The notes beneath the pieces are model-generated. The model made no database searches, had not been told where the DNA came from, and worked only from the letters and a program-made list of their open reading frames with translations. A stretch of DNA of 60,059 nt. It comes from SZUA-448 sp964602475 (GTDB lineage Bacteria; Bacillota; Clostridia; Lachnospirales; Lachnospiraceae). The stretch spans positions 1-60,059 of the forward strand of contig CAZRRN010000014.1 in assembly GCA_964602475.1 (NCBI GenBank), in the 5' to 3' direction. Below, piece after piece: positions 31,433 to 38,877 of this stretch (position 1 is its first letter; each line of letters starts with the position of its first letter). A program made the position numbers and the translations under genes.

Positions 31433-34366
31433 ATGTCTGTACAGGAAAACGCAACCTTTCCGCTGTGTAACGGAACCCAGCCTGTTTCTTACTACATCGG
31501 AGAGGAAGAATATGAGGGTGTTTCCAGAATACTGAAGTTACATACCGAAGACTTCGAAGCTGTGACCGGCTTTCGACCGAATGTTTATCATTTAACGAAC
31601 ACCGCTTCCGGAACCTCCGCAGGTGAAGCAGTCATTGTCGGCACCCTTGGAAAATCAGAACTGCTTAAATATATTGCAGCTGCCGTACCCGGAATATTTG
31701 ACGGGATTAGCGGGAAACGTGAAGTATTCCTGACAAAGGTGCTCGATGGGGTAATTCCCGGCTTTCAGAGGGTTCTGTTAATTGCCGGCAGTGATAAACG
31801 CGGAACCATCTACGGAATATTCCGACTCTCAGAACTGATCGGTGTCTCCCCCTTCATCTGGTGGGCAGATGCCGCGCCAAGAAAAAATCCCGCGCCTAAG
31901 CTTTCCGTCTCTATACTCAATCACTGTTCCAAAGAGCCCTCGGTTCGTTACCGTGGTTTCTTCATCAACGACGAATGGCCGTCCTTTGGTTCATGGACGA
32001 TGGGGCAATTTGGCGGTTTCAATGCTTCCATGTATGAGCGCGTGTTCCAGCTTCTGCTTCGTTTGAAAGGAAATTATCTCTGGCCTGCAATGTGGTCATC
32101 TTCTTTTTCCTGTGACGGTCCGGGGCTTGCAAGCGCAGAGCTTGCAGATATGTATGGAATCGTTATGGGTGCCTCCCATCATGAACCCTGTTCCCGCGCC
32201 AGTGAAGAATGGGATGCGGTTCGGGGCAAAGACACAGTATACGGCAATGAATGGAATTTTTATAAAAACAGAGACGGACTGCTCCGTTACTGGGAAGGCG
32301 GTCTGAAGCGCAACAAGAATCTGGAATCTATGATTACCATCGGGATGCGGGGCGAACGCGATACCTCCATGCTCGGACCGGATGCAACACTGCGTCAGAA
32401 CATTGACCTGCTGAAGGATATCATTACAGAGCAGAACCGGCTGATTCGCACTTATGTTAATCCCGAGCTTTCCAAAGTTCCACGTCTTCTCGCCCTCTAT
32501 AAGGAAGTTGAGGCTTATTATTACGGAGATGACGATACAGAAGGGCTGATTGACTTTCCTGAGCTTGACGGGGTAACAATTATGCTCTGCGAAGACAATT
32601 ACGGAAATCTCCGCACTCTTCCGCCCAAAAATCTGCGCAACCGGAACGGCGGTTTTGGAATGTATTATCATTTTGATTATCACGGCGGACCGATTTCTTA
32701 TGAGTGGGTTAACAGTTCTCCTCTTGCAAAGACCTGGGAACAGATGTCCATGGCCTATGATTACGGAATCCGTGATGTCTGGATTGTTAATGTCGGCGAT
32801 CTGAAACCGCAGGAGCTTCCTCTTTCCTTCTTTATGGATCTTGCCTATGATTTCGATACCTACGGAACCTCTGCTCCAAACTCAACGCGTGAATACACCC
32901 GGCACTGGGCAGAACAGCAATTTCCGAATTCTTCCGAACAGCTTGACGGAATCACACGGATTCTGACGGAGTATACCGATATCAACGGCATGCGGCGTCC
33001 CGAAGCGATGAATCCCGAGGTCTATTCTGCAAATAAGGGAAATGACGCCTGTCGAATGCTTGCCCGGGCGGATGAGGTCATCCGTCTTGCAGATCAATGC
33101 CTTCCTTTGATTTCAAATGAAGATCGCAGCGCTTTTATTGAGCTGGTTTATTTCCCCGCGGTAGCGTCCATGAACGTGCAGCGTATGAGTCTTCTTTCCG
33201 CGCTCAACCGGCGGTATGCCACAGAACACCGTTCTGTTTCTGCACAGTATGAAACAGCGGTTACCGACTGCATTGCACTGGACAAAAATCTGACAGAACA
33301 ATACAACTGTCTTGCAGACGGAAAATGGCGTGGCATGATGTCGTCAGCCCACATTTGTTTTGAAACCTGGAACGATGAACGCTGGTCCTATCCGGTCAGC
33401 TGTCACTGTACTCCGATTAGCGGTGCAAAGCTTCTGGTCTATACACAGACCCCCGACGGTTATCCAAAGCAGATCCGGGCACATGAGATTGTTGAACTTG
33501 TTTTAACTCTTGACAGCAATGGAATTACTGCAGTAAAGGGCAGCGAATTTCGCCGGATTGACATAGCAAACGGAGGGACAGACCCTTTTGATTACACTAT
33601 AATCTCTGAATATCCGTTTCTTTGTCTTTCCAATACGAGTGGGACAGTGACCGATCAGGATACAGTTTCTTTCTCTGTCGATACAAGCCTTCTCTTTGAA
33701 CAGTACCGTTCCGGAAAATATTCTGCGGAAGCTGAAAAAGCGATTGATTTCGCAGGAAATACGTGCCTGCAGCTGGAACTCCCGTTGATAATTCAAGGTG
33801 CAGGCAGTACTTGCATGCTTTCCGTTCCCGTTCGTATCTGCAGACTGTCAGAACCGGTGTCAGGTGCTGTACTGCTAACCGGTGGAACCGCTGTCATAGG
33901 CGCTGCAGATTATACGGCTTCCTATTCCTCTCCCGAAGGAGCTTCTTTTGTGCTTCTTAGGGAATACGGTTTTACAGGCACCACGGCAAAGGTCTATCCG
34001 ACTCTGCTGAATTTTGATGAAAGTGCTGCTGCACCCGGTCTTGAATACTCTGTATTTGTATACGAAGGCGGAACCTATCAGCTTACCTTCCTGTTCTCCC
34101 CGTCCAACCACCTGACAAAAGAGGTCCGGCTACGTTTTGCATTCCGTGTCAATGAAGAAAATCCGGTAGTGCTCGACTCTCTTCCCGAGGGATTTCTGGC
34201 GGGAGCACATTATAACCGCCCTTGGTGTAAAAATGTTCTGGATAACTACCGTGAGCTGCAATATGATGTACGCTTAAAACCGGGTTTGAACCGCCTTCTG
34301 CTTTCCGCTGTAGATGCCGGTCTATTGTTCCAGCAGATTACAGTAATCAAGGAAAATAATCACTAA
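31433..34366 (+). CDS. GH115 family alpha-glucuronidase
   Basis: Protein of 977 residues matching glycoside hydrolase family 115, which removes (4-O-methyl-)glucuronic acid from xylan and its fragments. Recognisable parts are the N-terminal domain ending RGTIYGIFRLSE, the catalytic region with YRGFFINDEWPSFGSW, FNASMYERVFQLLLRLKGNYLWPAMW, ASHHEPCSRASEEW and YHFDYHGGPISYEWVN, and a C-terminal beta domain. There is no signal peptide, so it should act in the cytoplasm on imported aldouronic oligosaccharides. A weak ribosome site (AGCGAGG) precedes the ATG. With the GH8 remnant and the sugar ABC system it points to glucuronoxylan use. Confidence 0.92.
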   Translation: MSVQENATFPLCNGTQPVSYYIGEEEYEGVSRILKLHTEDFEAVTGFRPNVYHLTNTASGTSAGEAVIVGTLGKSELLKYIAAAVPGIFDGISGKREVFLTKVLDGVIPGFQRVLLIAGSDKRGTIYGIFRLSELIGVSPFIWWADAAPRKNPAPKLSVSILNHCSKEPSVRYRGFFINDEWPSFGSWTMGQFGGFNASMYERVFQLLLRLKGNYLWPAMWSSSFSCDGPGLASAELADMYGIVMGASHHEPCSRASEEWDAVRGKDTVYGNEWNFYKNRDGLLRYWEGGLKRNKNLESMITIGMRGERDTSMLGPDATLRQNIDLLKDIITEQNRLIRTYVNPELSKVPRLLALYKEVEAYYYGDDDTEGLIDFPELDGVTIMLCEDNYGNLRTLPPKNLRNRNGGFGMYYHFDYHGGPISYEWVNSSPLAKTWEQMSMAYDYGIRDVWIVNVGDLKPQELPLSFFMDLAYDFDTYGTSAPNSTREYTRHWAEQQFPNSSEQLDGITRILTEYTDINGMRRPEAMNPEVYSANKGNDACRMLARADEVIRLADQCLPLISNEDRSAFIELVYFPAVASMNVQRMSLLSALNRRYATEHRSVSAQYETAVTDCIALDKNLTEQYNCLADGKWRGMMSSAHICFETWNDERWSYPVSCHCTPISGAKLLVYTQTPDGYPKQIRAHEIVELVLTLDSNGITAVKGSEFRRIDIANGGTDPFDYTIISEYPFLCLSNTSGTVTDQDTVSFSVDTSLLFEQYRSGKYSAEAEKAIDFAGNTCLQLELPLIIQGAGSTCMLSVPVRICRLSEPVSGAVLLTGGTAVIGAADYTASYSSPEGASFVLLREYGFTGTTAKVYPTLLNFDESAAAPGLEYSVFVYEGGTYQLTFLFSPSNHLTKEVRLRFAFRVNEENPVVLDSLPEGFLAGAHYNRPWCKNVLDNYRELQYDVRLKPGLNRLLLSAVDAGLLFQQITVIKENNH

Positions 34367-34414
34367 CGGATTTTGGGCAAAATTAATCACACACATTTTC
34401 AGAGAAGATGCATA

Positions 34415-34443
34415 TTGACATTTGTCTTTTACTGATATATGAT
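34415..34443 (+). promoter_or_regulatory. Promoter of the ribU leader
   Basis: TTGACA (34415-34420), 17 bases and TATGAT (34438-34443). The predicted start is near 34450, just upstream of the FMN aptamer. Confidence 0.88.
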
Positions 34444-34462
34444 ATCCATTGATTTTAAGAAA

Positions 34463-34588
34463 TATTCTTCGGGGCAGGGGGAGGTTCCCTACCGGCGGTA
34501 TAGTCCGCGAGCTTGGTATCTTTGCAGATACCTGCAGATTTGGTGTAATTCCAAAACCGACAGTATAGTCTGGATGAAAGAAGAAGAT
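34463..34588 (+). promoter_or_regulatory. FMN riboswitch (RFN element)
   Basis: The conserved RFN blocks are all present in order: TCGGGGCAGGG, TTCCCTACCGGCGGT, AGTCCGCGAGC, TGGTGTAATTCCAAAACCG, ACAGTATAGTCTGGATG and the closing AGAAGA pairing with TCTTC. FMN binding should favour the terminator at 34641-34667 and lower ribU expression. Confidence 0.97.
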
Positions 34589-34640
34589 TCCGTCAATGGT
34601 CCGTAAGCTTTTACGTGGTCGCGTTGGAATGCGTTATTTA

Positions 34641-34667
34641 CCCCGCTGTCTTCAGTGGGGTTTTTTT
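34641..34667 (+). terminator. FMN riboswitch expression-platform terminator
   Basis: The stem CCCCGCTG/CAGTGGGG is followed by seven T. It lies between the aptamer and ribU. Confidence 0.9.
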
Positions 34668-34750
34668 ATTCATCAGACAGCCGGTTCCCCTTCGCGAAAC
34701 CGCTCCGTAAGAATATATCAAATAATAACAATTGAAAAGGATCAAACACT

Positions 34751-35518
34751 ATGACTAATTTTTTTCAAGGTATTTTTGATAATCTGAACAAGATTGCTGC
34801 AACTGCTTCCGGAAATATCGGTTTTCTGCTCATCAGTATCGGAATTGTCGCTTTGCTGATTTTCACCGCATATGCCGCTGAATTGTGGATTTCTAAAAAA
34901 ACTGCAGCACCTCTCCGTCAAGAAAAGCTGAAGGTGAAACGTATGGCGTTAATCGGTATTCTCTCTGCAGTTGCTATTCTGCTGATGCTGTTCAAGTTTC
35001 CCCTGTGGTTTGCACCCGGTTTTTACACAATGGATTTTAGTGAAATACCCGTTGTACTCGGCGCTTTTGCTCTTGGGCCTGTTGCCGGTCTGACCATTGA
35101 ATTCATAAAGATTCTTCTGAATCTTCTGATTAATGGTACATCTTCGGCATTTGTCGGTGAATTTGCGAATTTTCTGATGGGCAGTGCCTTTGTCATTCCC
35201 GCTGCTTCGATTTATTTCTATCGAAAGACAAAAAAAAGAGCCCTGATCGGTCTAATCACAGGGACTCTTCTTTCCACCTCTGCTGCTGCAGTTCTGAATG
35301 CTTATGTGCTGCTCCCGAAGTATGTTGAGCTGATGCACAAGGATTTATCCTTCTTTATTGATATGGGAACCGAGAAAAACGCAGCAATCAGCAATCTTTC
35401 CACCTTCATTTTCTTTGCGGTTATCCCGTTTAACCTGCTTAAATATGCGTTGGTCTCCCTGATTGTCGCTCTCATTTATAAATACATCAGCCGTGTCATC
35501 AAAGAACAGCAATCCTGA
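34751..35518 (+). CDS. ribU: Riboflavin ECF transporter subunit RibU
   Basis: Membrane protein of 255 residues matching RibU, the riboflavin-binding subunit of an ECF importer. After an N-terminal extension with one membrane segment (about 20-45), the S-component core has six segments. Family motifs are FKFPLWFAPGFYTMDFSEIPVVLGAFALGP, split over about 80-115, and the following EFIKILLNLLINGT. The FMN riboswitch in the leader supports the assignment. The shared ECF ATPase genes are not in the window. It converges on the DUF4097 gene with only 12 bases between the stops. Confidence 0.95.
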   Translation: MTNFFQGIFDNLNKIAATASGNIGFLLISIGIVALLIFTAYAAELWISKKTAAPLRQEKLKVKRMALIGILSAVAILLMLFKFPLWFAPGFYTMDFSEIPVVLGAFALGPVAGLTIEFIKILLNLLINGTSSAFVGEFANFLMGSAFVIPAASIYFYRKTKKRALIGLITGTLLSTSAAAVLNAYVLLPKYVELMHKDLSFFIDMGTEKNAAISNLSTFIFFAVIPFNLLKYALVSLIVALIYKYISRVIKEQQS

Positions 35519-35530
35519 ATACTCTTTATG

Positions 35531-36514
35531 CTACTCGTTCAGATCAATGGAGATTCTTCCTGAACCTCCGTCGATCTGCATACTGCAGACGGCGCCCTGT
35601 GGGTTGCTTCGATAATTGTCACTGTATTTATTTCCGTTAATCCATAATCCGCCGGAGCCAACAGAGGCAGATACCGAATAGTTCTGCAAATTTCCGTTTA
35701 CCCGGATGATTACAGAGCCGGAACCGCTGTTCACGGAAATGTTTCCCGAAATGCTTCCGTCTTCAAAAGCCACTCTTCCCGAGGAGCAGTCAATCAGATA
35801 ATCTGTTACCATTACCTCCGCCATACTGACTGAACCTGAGCCGCTGTCAAGACTGAATCTGCCAAGGCTGCTTCCTGAAATGCCCACATGTCCCGATCCA
35901 CTCTGGAACACGGTATCCACAGCTGATGTATCTGTCAGTTCAACACTTCCCGAGTTGCTGTCTACCAGCAGTCTGCCCGCCGTCAGATGATTCAGTGTAC
36001 TTCTTCCCGAGCCAAGAACAATATTTATCGTTTCTGCTGTAATTCCACTTACATTTGACTGTCCGGAACCAAAGTCCAGCAACACCGATTCTGCTCGGAA
36101 CCCGGTCGGAATCGTCAGAATGACTTCAGGATAATTATTCTTGAGCAGAATTCCAAAGTTAAAGTTAAATGTGTGAGTATTACTCTGATAACCAAGATAC
36201 AGAGTGTCCTGATTTCGAATCTCGGCTACATAATCAATCGGTACGTTCACCGCTTCCACCCGAAATGTATCTCCGGTCTGAATGGTTATCTTTCCTTCGT
36301 AATTGTTGATATTTAGTTTTTTAATGGAGGTTCCGTCAAATTCTGTTGTAAAGCTTGTTGTTTCTACATTCATACTGTCCGATACCCCTTCTATGACGGC
36401 TACACCGGCCGCCACCTTAATTACTACTCCAAGACACAGAGAAATAATTCCAACCGCAAGAAGACTTGCAAATATAAGTGCGCAGTATTTGACTGCTCTT
36501 TGAAATGATGTCAT
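35531..36514 (-). CDS. DUF4097-type beta-repeat membrane-anchored protein
   Basis: Protein of 327 residues with one N-terminal membrane segment (about 10-38) and a long extracytoplasmic part built of short beta repeats rich in SGSG, as in the DUF4097 family (parallel beta-helix-like). Examples are VDSNSGSVELTDTSAV and LDSGSGSVSMAEVMV. Its ATG overlaps the upstream LiaF-like gene stop (ATGA), so the two are co-translated. Such pairs often sense or respond to envelope stress. No kinase or regulator is adjacent. Confidence 0.85.
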   Translation of the reverse strand: MTSFQRAVKYCALIFASLLAVGIISLCLGVVIKVAAGVAVIEGVSDSMNVETTSFTTEFDGTSIKKLNINNYEGKITIQTGDTFRVEAVNVPIDYVAEIRNQDTLYLGYQSNTHTFNFNFGILLKNNYPEVILTIPTGFRAESVLLDFGSGQSNVSGITAETINIVLGSGRSTLNHLTAGRLLVDSNSGSVELTDTSAVDTVFQSGSGHVGISGSSLGRFSLDSGSGSVSMAEVMVTDYLIDCSSGRVAFEDGSISGNISVNSGSGSVIIRVNGNLQNYSVSASVGSGGLWINGNKYSDNYRSNPQGAVCSMQIDGGSGRISIDLNE

Positions 36515-37191
36515 ACCAGTTTCACACCTCCAAACAGACTGATTGAATTCACATAAACGGTTGCCTGCGCCGCAGGACTATTTCTGACCTTGTTCTCCGT
36601 TCCTCCGAACAAGCTGACAGAGGAGGTCTTAACGTTAACATTTGGAGGAATCAAGATATCCGATGATCCAAAGACAGAAGTCGCATTGATTACAACGTCC
36701 GTCTCAATCTGCGCATTTCTAAGATCCAATCTGCTTGATCCGAGAATCGAATCCAGATGACATCCGTAAAAAGGTCCTCCCGGACTAATTGTCTGTGCAT
36801 TAAATACAGAAGCATATTCCGGCTTCTGCTGCCGTAATGTCTTGTCAATCAGCTCTTTTCTTGAAAAAAAAAGACTGCGGCAAATAATGTTCAATCCGAC
36901 TACGATCAGAATAACCGGTAACAACAGCTTCCAGACAAGCTCGGTTGTTATAATCTCCGGAATCTGGTAGGTTAAAAGCATCAACAGTCCAATGATAAAG
37001 CAGATCGTCGAACCGCAGCCAAATCCGTACTTTACAATTCCGATTGCACTCGGAATGATAATCAGCAGGGTCCACCAGCCGGGGAAGAAAAAGTTAAACT
37101 CCCACCATGAGAATATCTTGCCAAGCAGAAGAACTCCAATTCCCAGCCAGAATACTCCCCATAAAATATTACCCATTCTATTCCTAACCAT
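36511..37191 (-). CDS. LiaF-like membrane protein
   Basis: Protein of 226 residues with four membrane segments in the first 115 residues (DUF5668-like). A C-terminal LiaF-type beta domain follows (about 145-225), with IETDVVINATSVFGSSDILIP-like strands and a final VNSISLFGGVKLV. In Bacillus LiaF restrains the LiaRS cell-envelope stress system; no liaR or liaS is present here. The ATG at 37191 is chosen because GGAG lies upstream at good spacing. It is translationally coupled to the DUF4097 gene. Confidence 0.82.
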   Translation of the reverse strand: MVRNRMGNILWGVFWLGIGVLLLGKIFSWWEFNFFFPGWWTLLIIIPSAIGIVKYGFGCGSTICFIIGLLMLLTYQIPEIITTELVWKLLLPVILIVVGLNIICRSLFFSRKELIDKTLRQQKPEYASVFNAQTISPGGPFYGCHLDSILGSSRLDLRNAQIETDVVINATSVFGSSDILIPPNVNVKTSSVSLFGGTENKVRNSPAAQATVYVNSISLFGGVKLV

Positions 37192-37325
37192 ATTGTTTCT
37201 CCATTCTGTCACTCTGCCGTAATCTGCTCTACGTTCGGTGTCGTGACTGTTTGTTTCTTTTCATGCCATAATATTACGTTACGACGGTCGGAAATGCAAG
37301 TTAGAGTTCCATTAGAATCAGGTGA

Positions 37326-37358
37326 GAAAAAGGCATCTCCCATTTAAGAGAGATGCCT
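37326..37358 (-). terminator. Terminator of the infC-rpmI-rplT operon
   Basis: The stem AGGCATCTC/GAGATGCCT (37358-37350 with 37339-37331) is followed by TTTTTC on the minus strand, 20 bases after the rplT stop. Confidence 0.85.
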
Positions 37359-37378
37359 GTTAACTGTCTGGTGCTTTA

Positions 37379-37735
37379 TTAAGCAATCTTGCTCTTTGCG
37401 AGCTCTGCAAGAGACTTAAAGCCTTCTGCATCATAGATTGCCATTTCGGACAACATCTTGCGGTTAACCTCTACGCCTGCAAGCTTCAGTCCATACATCA
37501 GCTTGCTGTAAGAGATGTCATTCATTCTTGCTGCTGCATTGATACGAGCGATCCACAGTCTTCTGAACTGTCTCTTACGCTCTCTTCTTCCTGCAAAAGA
37601 AGAAGTCAAAGCACGCATAACTGACTGCTTTGCTACTCTATACTGTTTTGATCTGGCACCACGATAGCCCTTTGCCAGCTTTAATACTCTGTTGTGTTTC
37701 TTTTTTGCGTTCAATCCGCCTTTAATTCTAGCCAT
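37379..37735 (-). CDS. rplT: 50S ribosomal protein L20
   Basis: Protein of 118 residues, the standard L20 length, with the basic N-terminal extension (ARIKGGLNAKKKHNRVLKLAKGYRG) and LWIARINAAARMNDISYSKLMYGL. It is an early assembly protein of the large subunit that binds 23S rRNA and, in this operon, also represses its own transcript through the leader at 38512-38693. AGGAGG precedes the ATG; it is 19 bases after rpmI. Confidence 0.98.
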   Translation of the reverse strand: MARIKGGLNAKKKHNRVLKLAKGYRGARSKQYRVAKQSVMRALTSSFAGRRERKRQFRRLWIARINAAARMNDISYSKLMYGLKLAGVEVNRKMLSEMAIYDAEGFKSLAELAKSKIA

Positions 37736-37754
37736 TGTTTCTTCCTCCTTCTTC

Positions 37755-37952
37755 CTACAGATACGGTAAGCATTTCTTCATAGTTGCCTGATTTGTCTTG
37801 TCTGTCATTTCAGGCTTACGCAGGTCTCGTTTATTCTTGCGGGACTTTTTGGTAAGAATATGCTGCTTTCCTGCTTTCATACGTTTCAGCTTTCCCGTAC
37901 CGGTCAGTGTGAAGCGCTTGGCTACTGCTTTTTTGGTTTTTAACTTCGGCAT
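37755..37952 (-). CDS. rpmI: 50S ribosomal protein L35
   Basis: Protein of 65 residues with the family start MPKLKTKKAVAKRFTLTGTGK and a highly basic middle (KQHILTKKSRKNKRDLRKP). It is the middle gene of infC-rpmI-rplT, 34 bases after infC, with AAGGAGG before the ATG. Confidence 0.98.
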   Translation of the reverse strand: MPKLKTKKAVAKRFTLTGTGKLKRMKAGKQHILTKKSRKNKRDLRKPEMTDKTNQATMKKCLPYL

Positions 37953-37986
37953 AATGATTCCTCCTTAAGATATCTCGTAATCAGCT

Positions 37987-38490
37987 TTATTTCTTCATAA
38001 GGAACATGGTCATGTTCCTGCCTTCCATCTTGGTCGGCTTGTCGAGCGAAGCGACATCCTCAACCAGAGCATAGAAATCATCCAGTATCTTCTTGCTGTA
38101 TCCCACATGTGCCATCTCACGACCGCGGAACCGCAAAGTGATCTTAACCTTATCACCTTTTTCAAGAAACTTCTTGGCAGAATTGGCCTTTGTGACCATA
38201 TCATTGCTGTCAATGTTCGGTGTCAAACGGATTTCTTTGACTTCTGTAACCTTCTGCTTTTTCTTAGCTTCCTTTTCCTTACGCAGCATCTCATAACGGT
38301 ACTTTCCGTAATCAACAATTCTGCATACCGGCGGCTTTGCAGTCGGTGCAACCTTTACAAGGTCAAGTCCTGCTTCCTGAGCCTTCATGAAAGCATCTTT
38401 TCCCGACACAATGCCGAGCTGTTCTCCGTTCTCTCCAATCAGACGAACTTCTTTGTCTCTGATCTGCTCATTAATCATTAAATCGCTAAT
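37987..38490 (-). CDS. infC: Translation initiation factor IF-3, probable ATT start
   Basis: IF-3 of 167 residues. It keeps the subunits apart and proofreads initiator tRNA. The N-domain (MINEQIRDKEVRLIGENGEQLG) and C-domain (KVTEVKEIRLTPNIDSNDM, then KVKITLRFRGREMAHV) are complete. The likely start is ATT at 38490: GGAGG sits 9 bases before it, and the protein then reads ISDLMINEQIRDKEV, as in many clostridial IF-3 proteins. The ATG at 38478 has no ribosome site, and the TTG at 38511 would include the ribosome site in the protein. A non-AUG start is known for infC in other bacteria, where IF-3 discriminates against it, giving self-control. Confidence 0.92.
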   Translation of the reverse strand: MSDLMINEQIRDKEVRLIGENGEQLGIVSGKDAFMKAQEAGLDLVKVAPTAKPPVCRIVDYGKYRYEMLRKEKEAKKKQKVTEVKEIRLTPNIDSNDMVTKANSAKKFLEKGDKVKITLRFRGREMAHVGYSKKILDDFYALVEDVASLDKPTKMEGRNMTMFLMKK

Positions 38491-38511
38491 CGCACTCCAC
38501 CTCCATAACAA

Positions 38512-38693
38512 AGATAAAAAAATAAAGTGAACAGCAAGCTATCCACTTTAAACCATTGTTATAACACAACAGACCTAACGTCTGCAGGTAAACTATCTGG
38601 ATTAATTGACCCTATCGCATCAGTAACAGCTGGGGGTGAGAGTGGATACTCTGCTTCATTATCGGCAGGTGCATATCGTTGCACCTACACAGC
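38512..38693 (-). promoter_or_regulatory. L20-type leader of infC-rpmI-rplT
   Basis: A leader of about 180 bases precedes infC. An upstream TATCCACT (about 38649-38642, minus strand) can pair with AGTGGATA (near 38545-38538), which is the 5' arm of a terminator-like stem (AAAGTG/CACTTT followed by ATTTTTTT). This alternative pairing is the layout of the Firmicutes L20 leader, in which L20 binding causes early termination. Confidence 0.75.
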
Positions 38694-38699
38694 TTTTGT

Positions 38700-38728
38700 A
38701 TTATAGCACCCGAATTCTGCCGTGTCAA
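38700..38728 (-). promoter_or_regulatory. Promoter of infC-rpmI-rplT
   Basis: Perfect TTGACA (38728-38723), a 17-base spacer and perfect TATAAT (38705-38700) on the minus strand. The predicted start is near 38693. Confidence 0.93.
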
Positions 38729-38827
38729 CTACATTTTATCCGGAATCTGTTTCCTGTATAAGTTTTTATATCAGCAATGGTCTTCCAAGCCCGATGCTTT
38801 ATCTGAAAGAAAGTTCTGTGAATTATT

Positions 38828-38867
38828 ACCTGCTGCCGTTTTGAAAGCAAAATTAACGGCAGCAGGT
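38828..38867. other. 13-bp perfect hairpin without a T run
   Basis: ACCTGCTGCCGTT (38828-38840) pairs perfectly with AACGGCAGCAGGT (38855-38867) around a 14-base loop. It lies 10 bases after the NhaC-family gene stop. Neither side has a clear T run, so it may protect the 3' end or act as a weak terminator. Confidence 0.6.
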
Positions 38868-38877
38868 ACCTGATATA

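Noticed and set aside
38491..38511. TTG start of infC at 38511
   Set aside because: The ribosome site GGAGG would lie inside the coding region; ATT at 38490 fits better.
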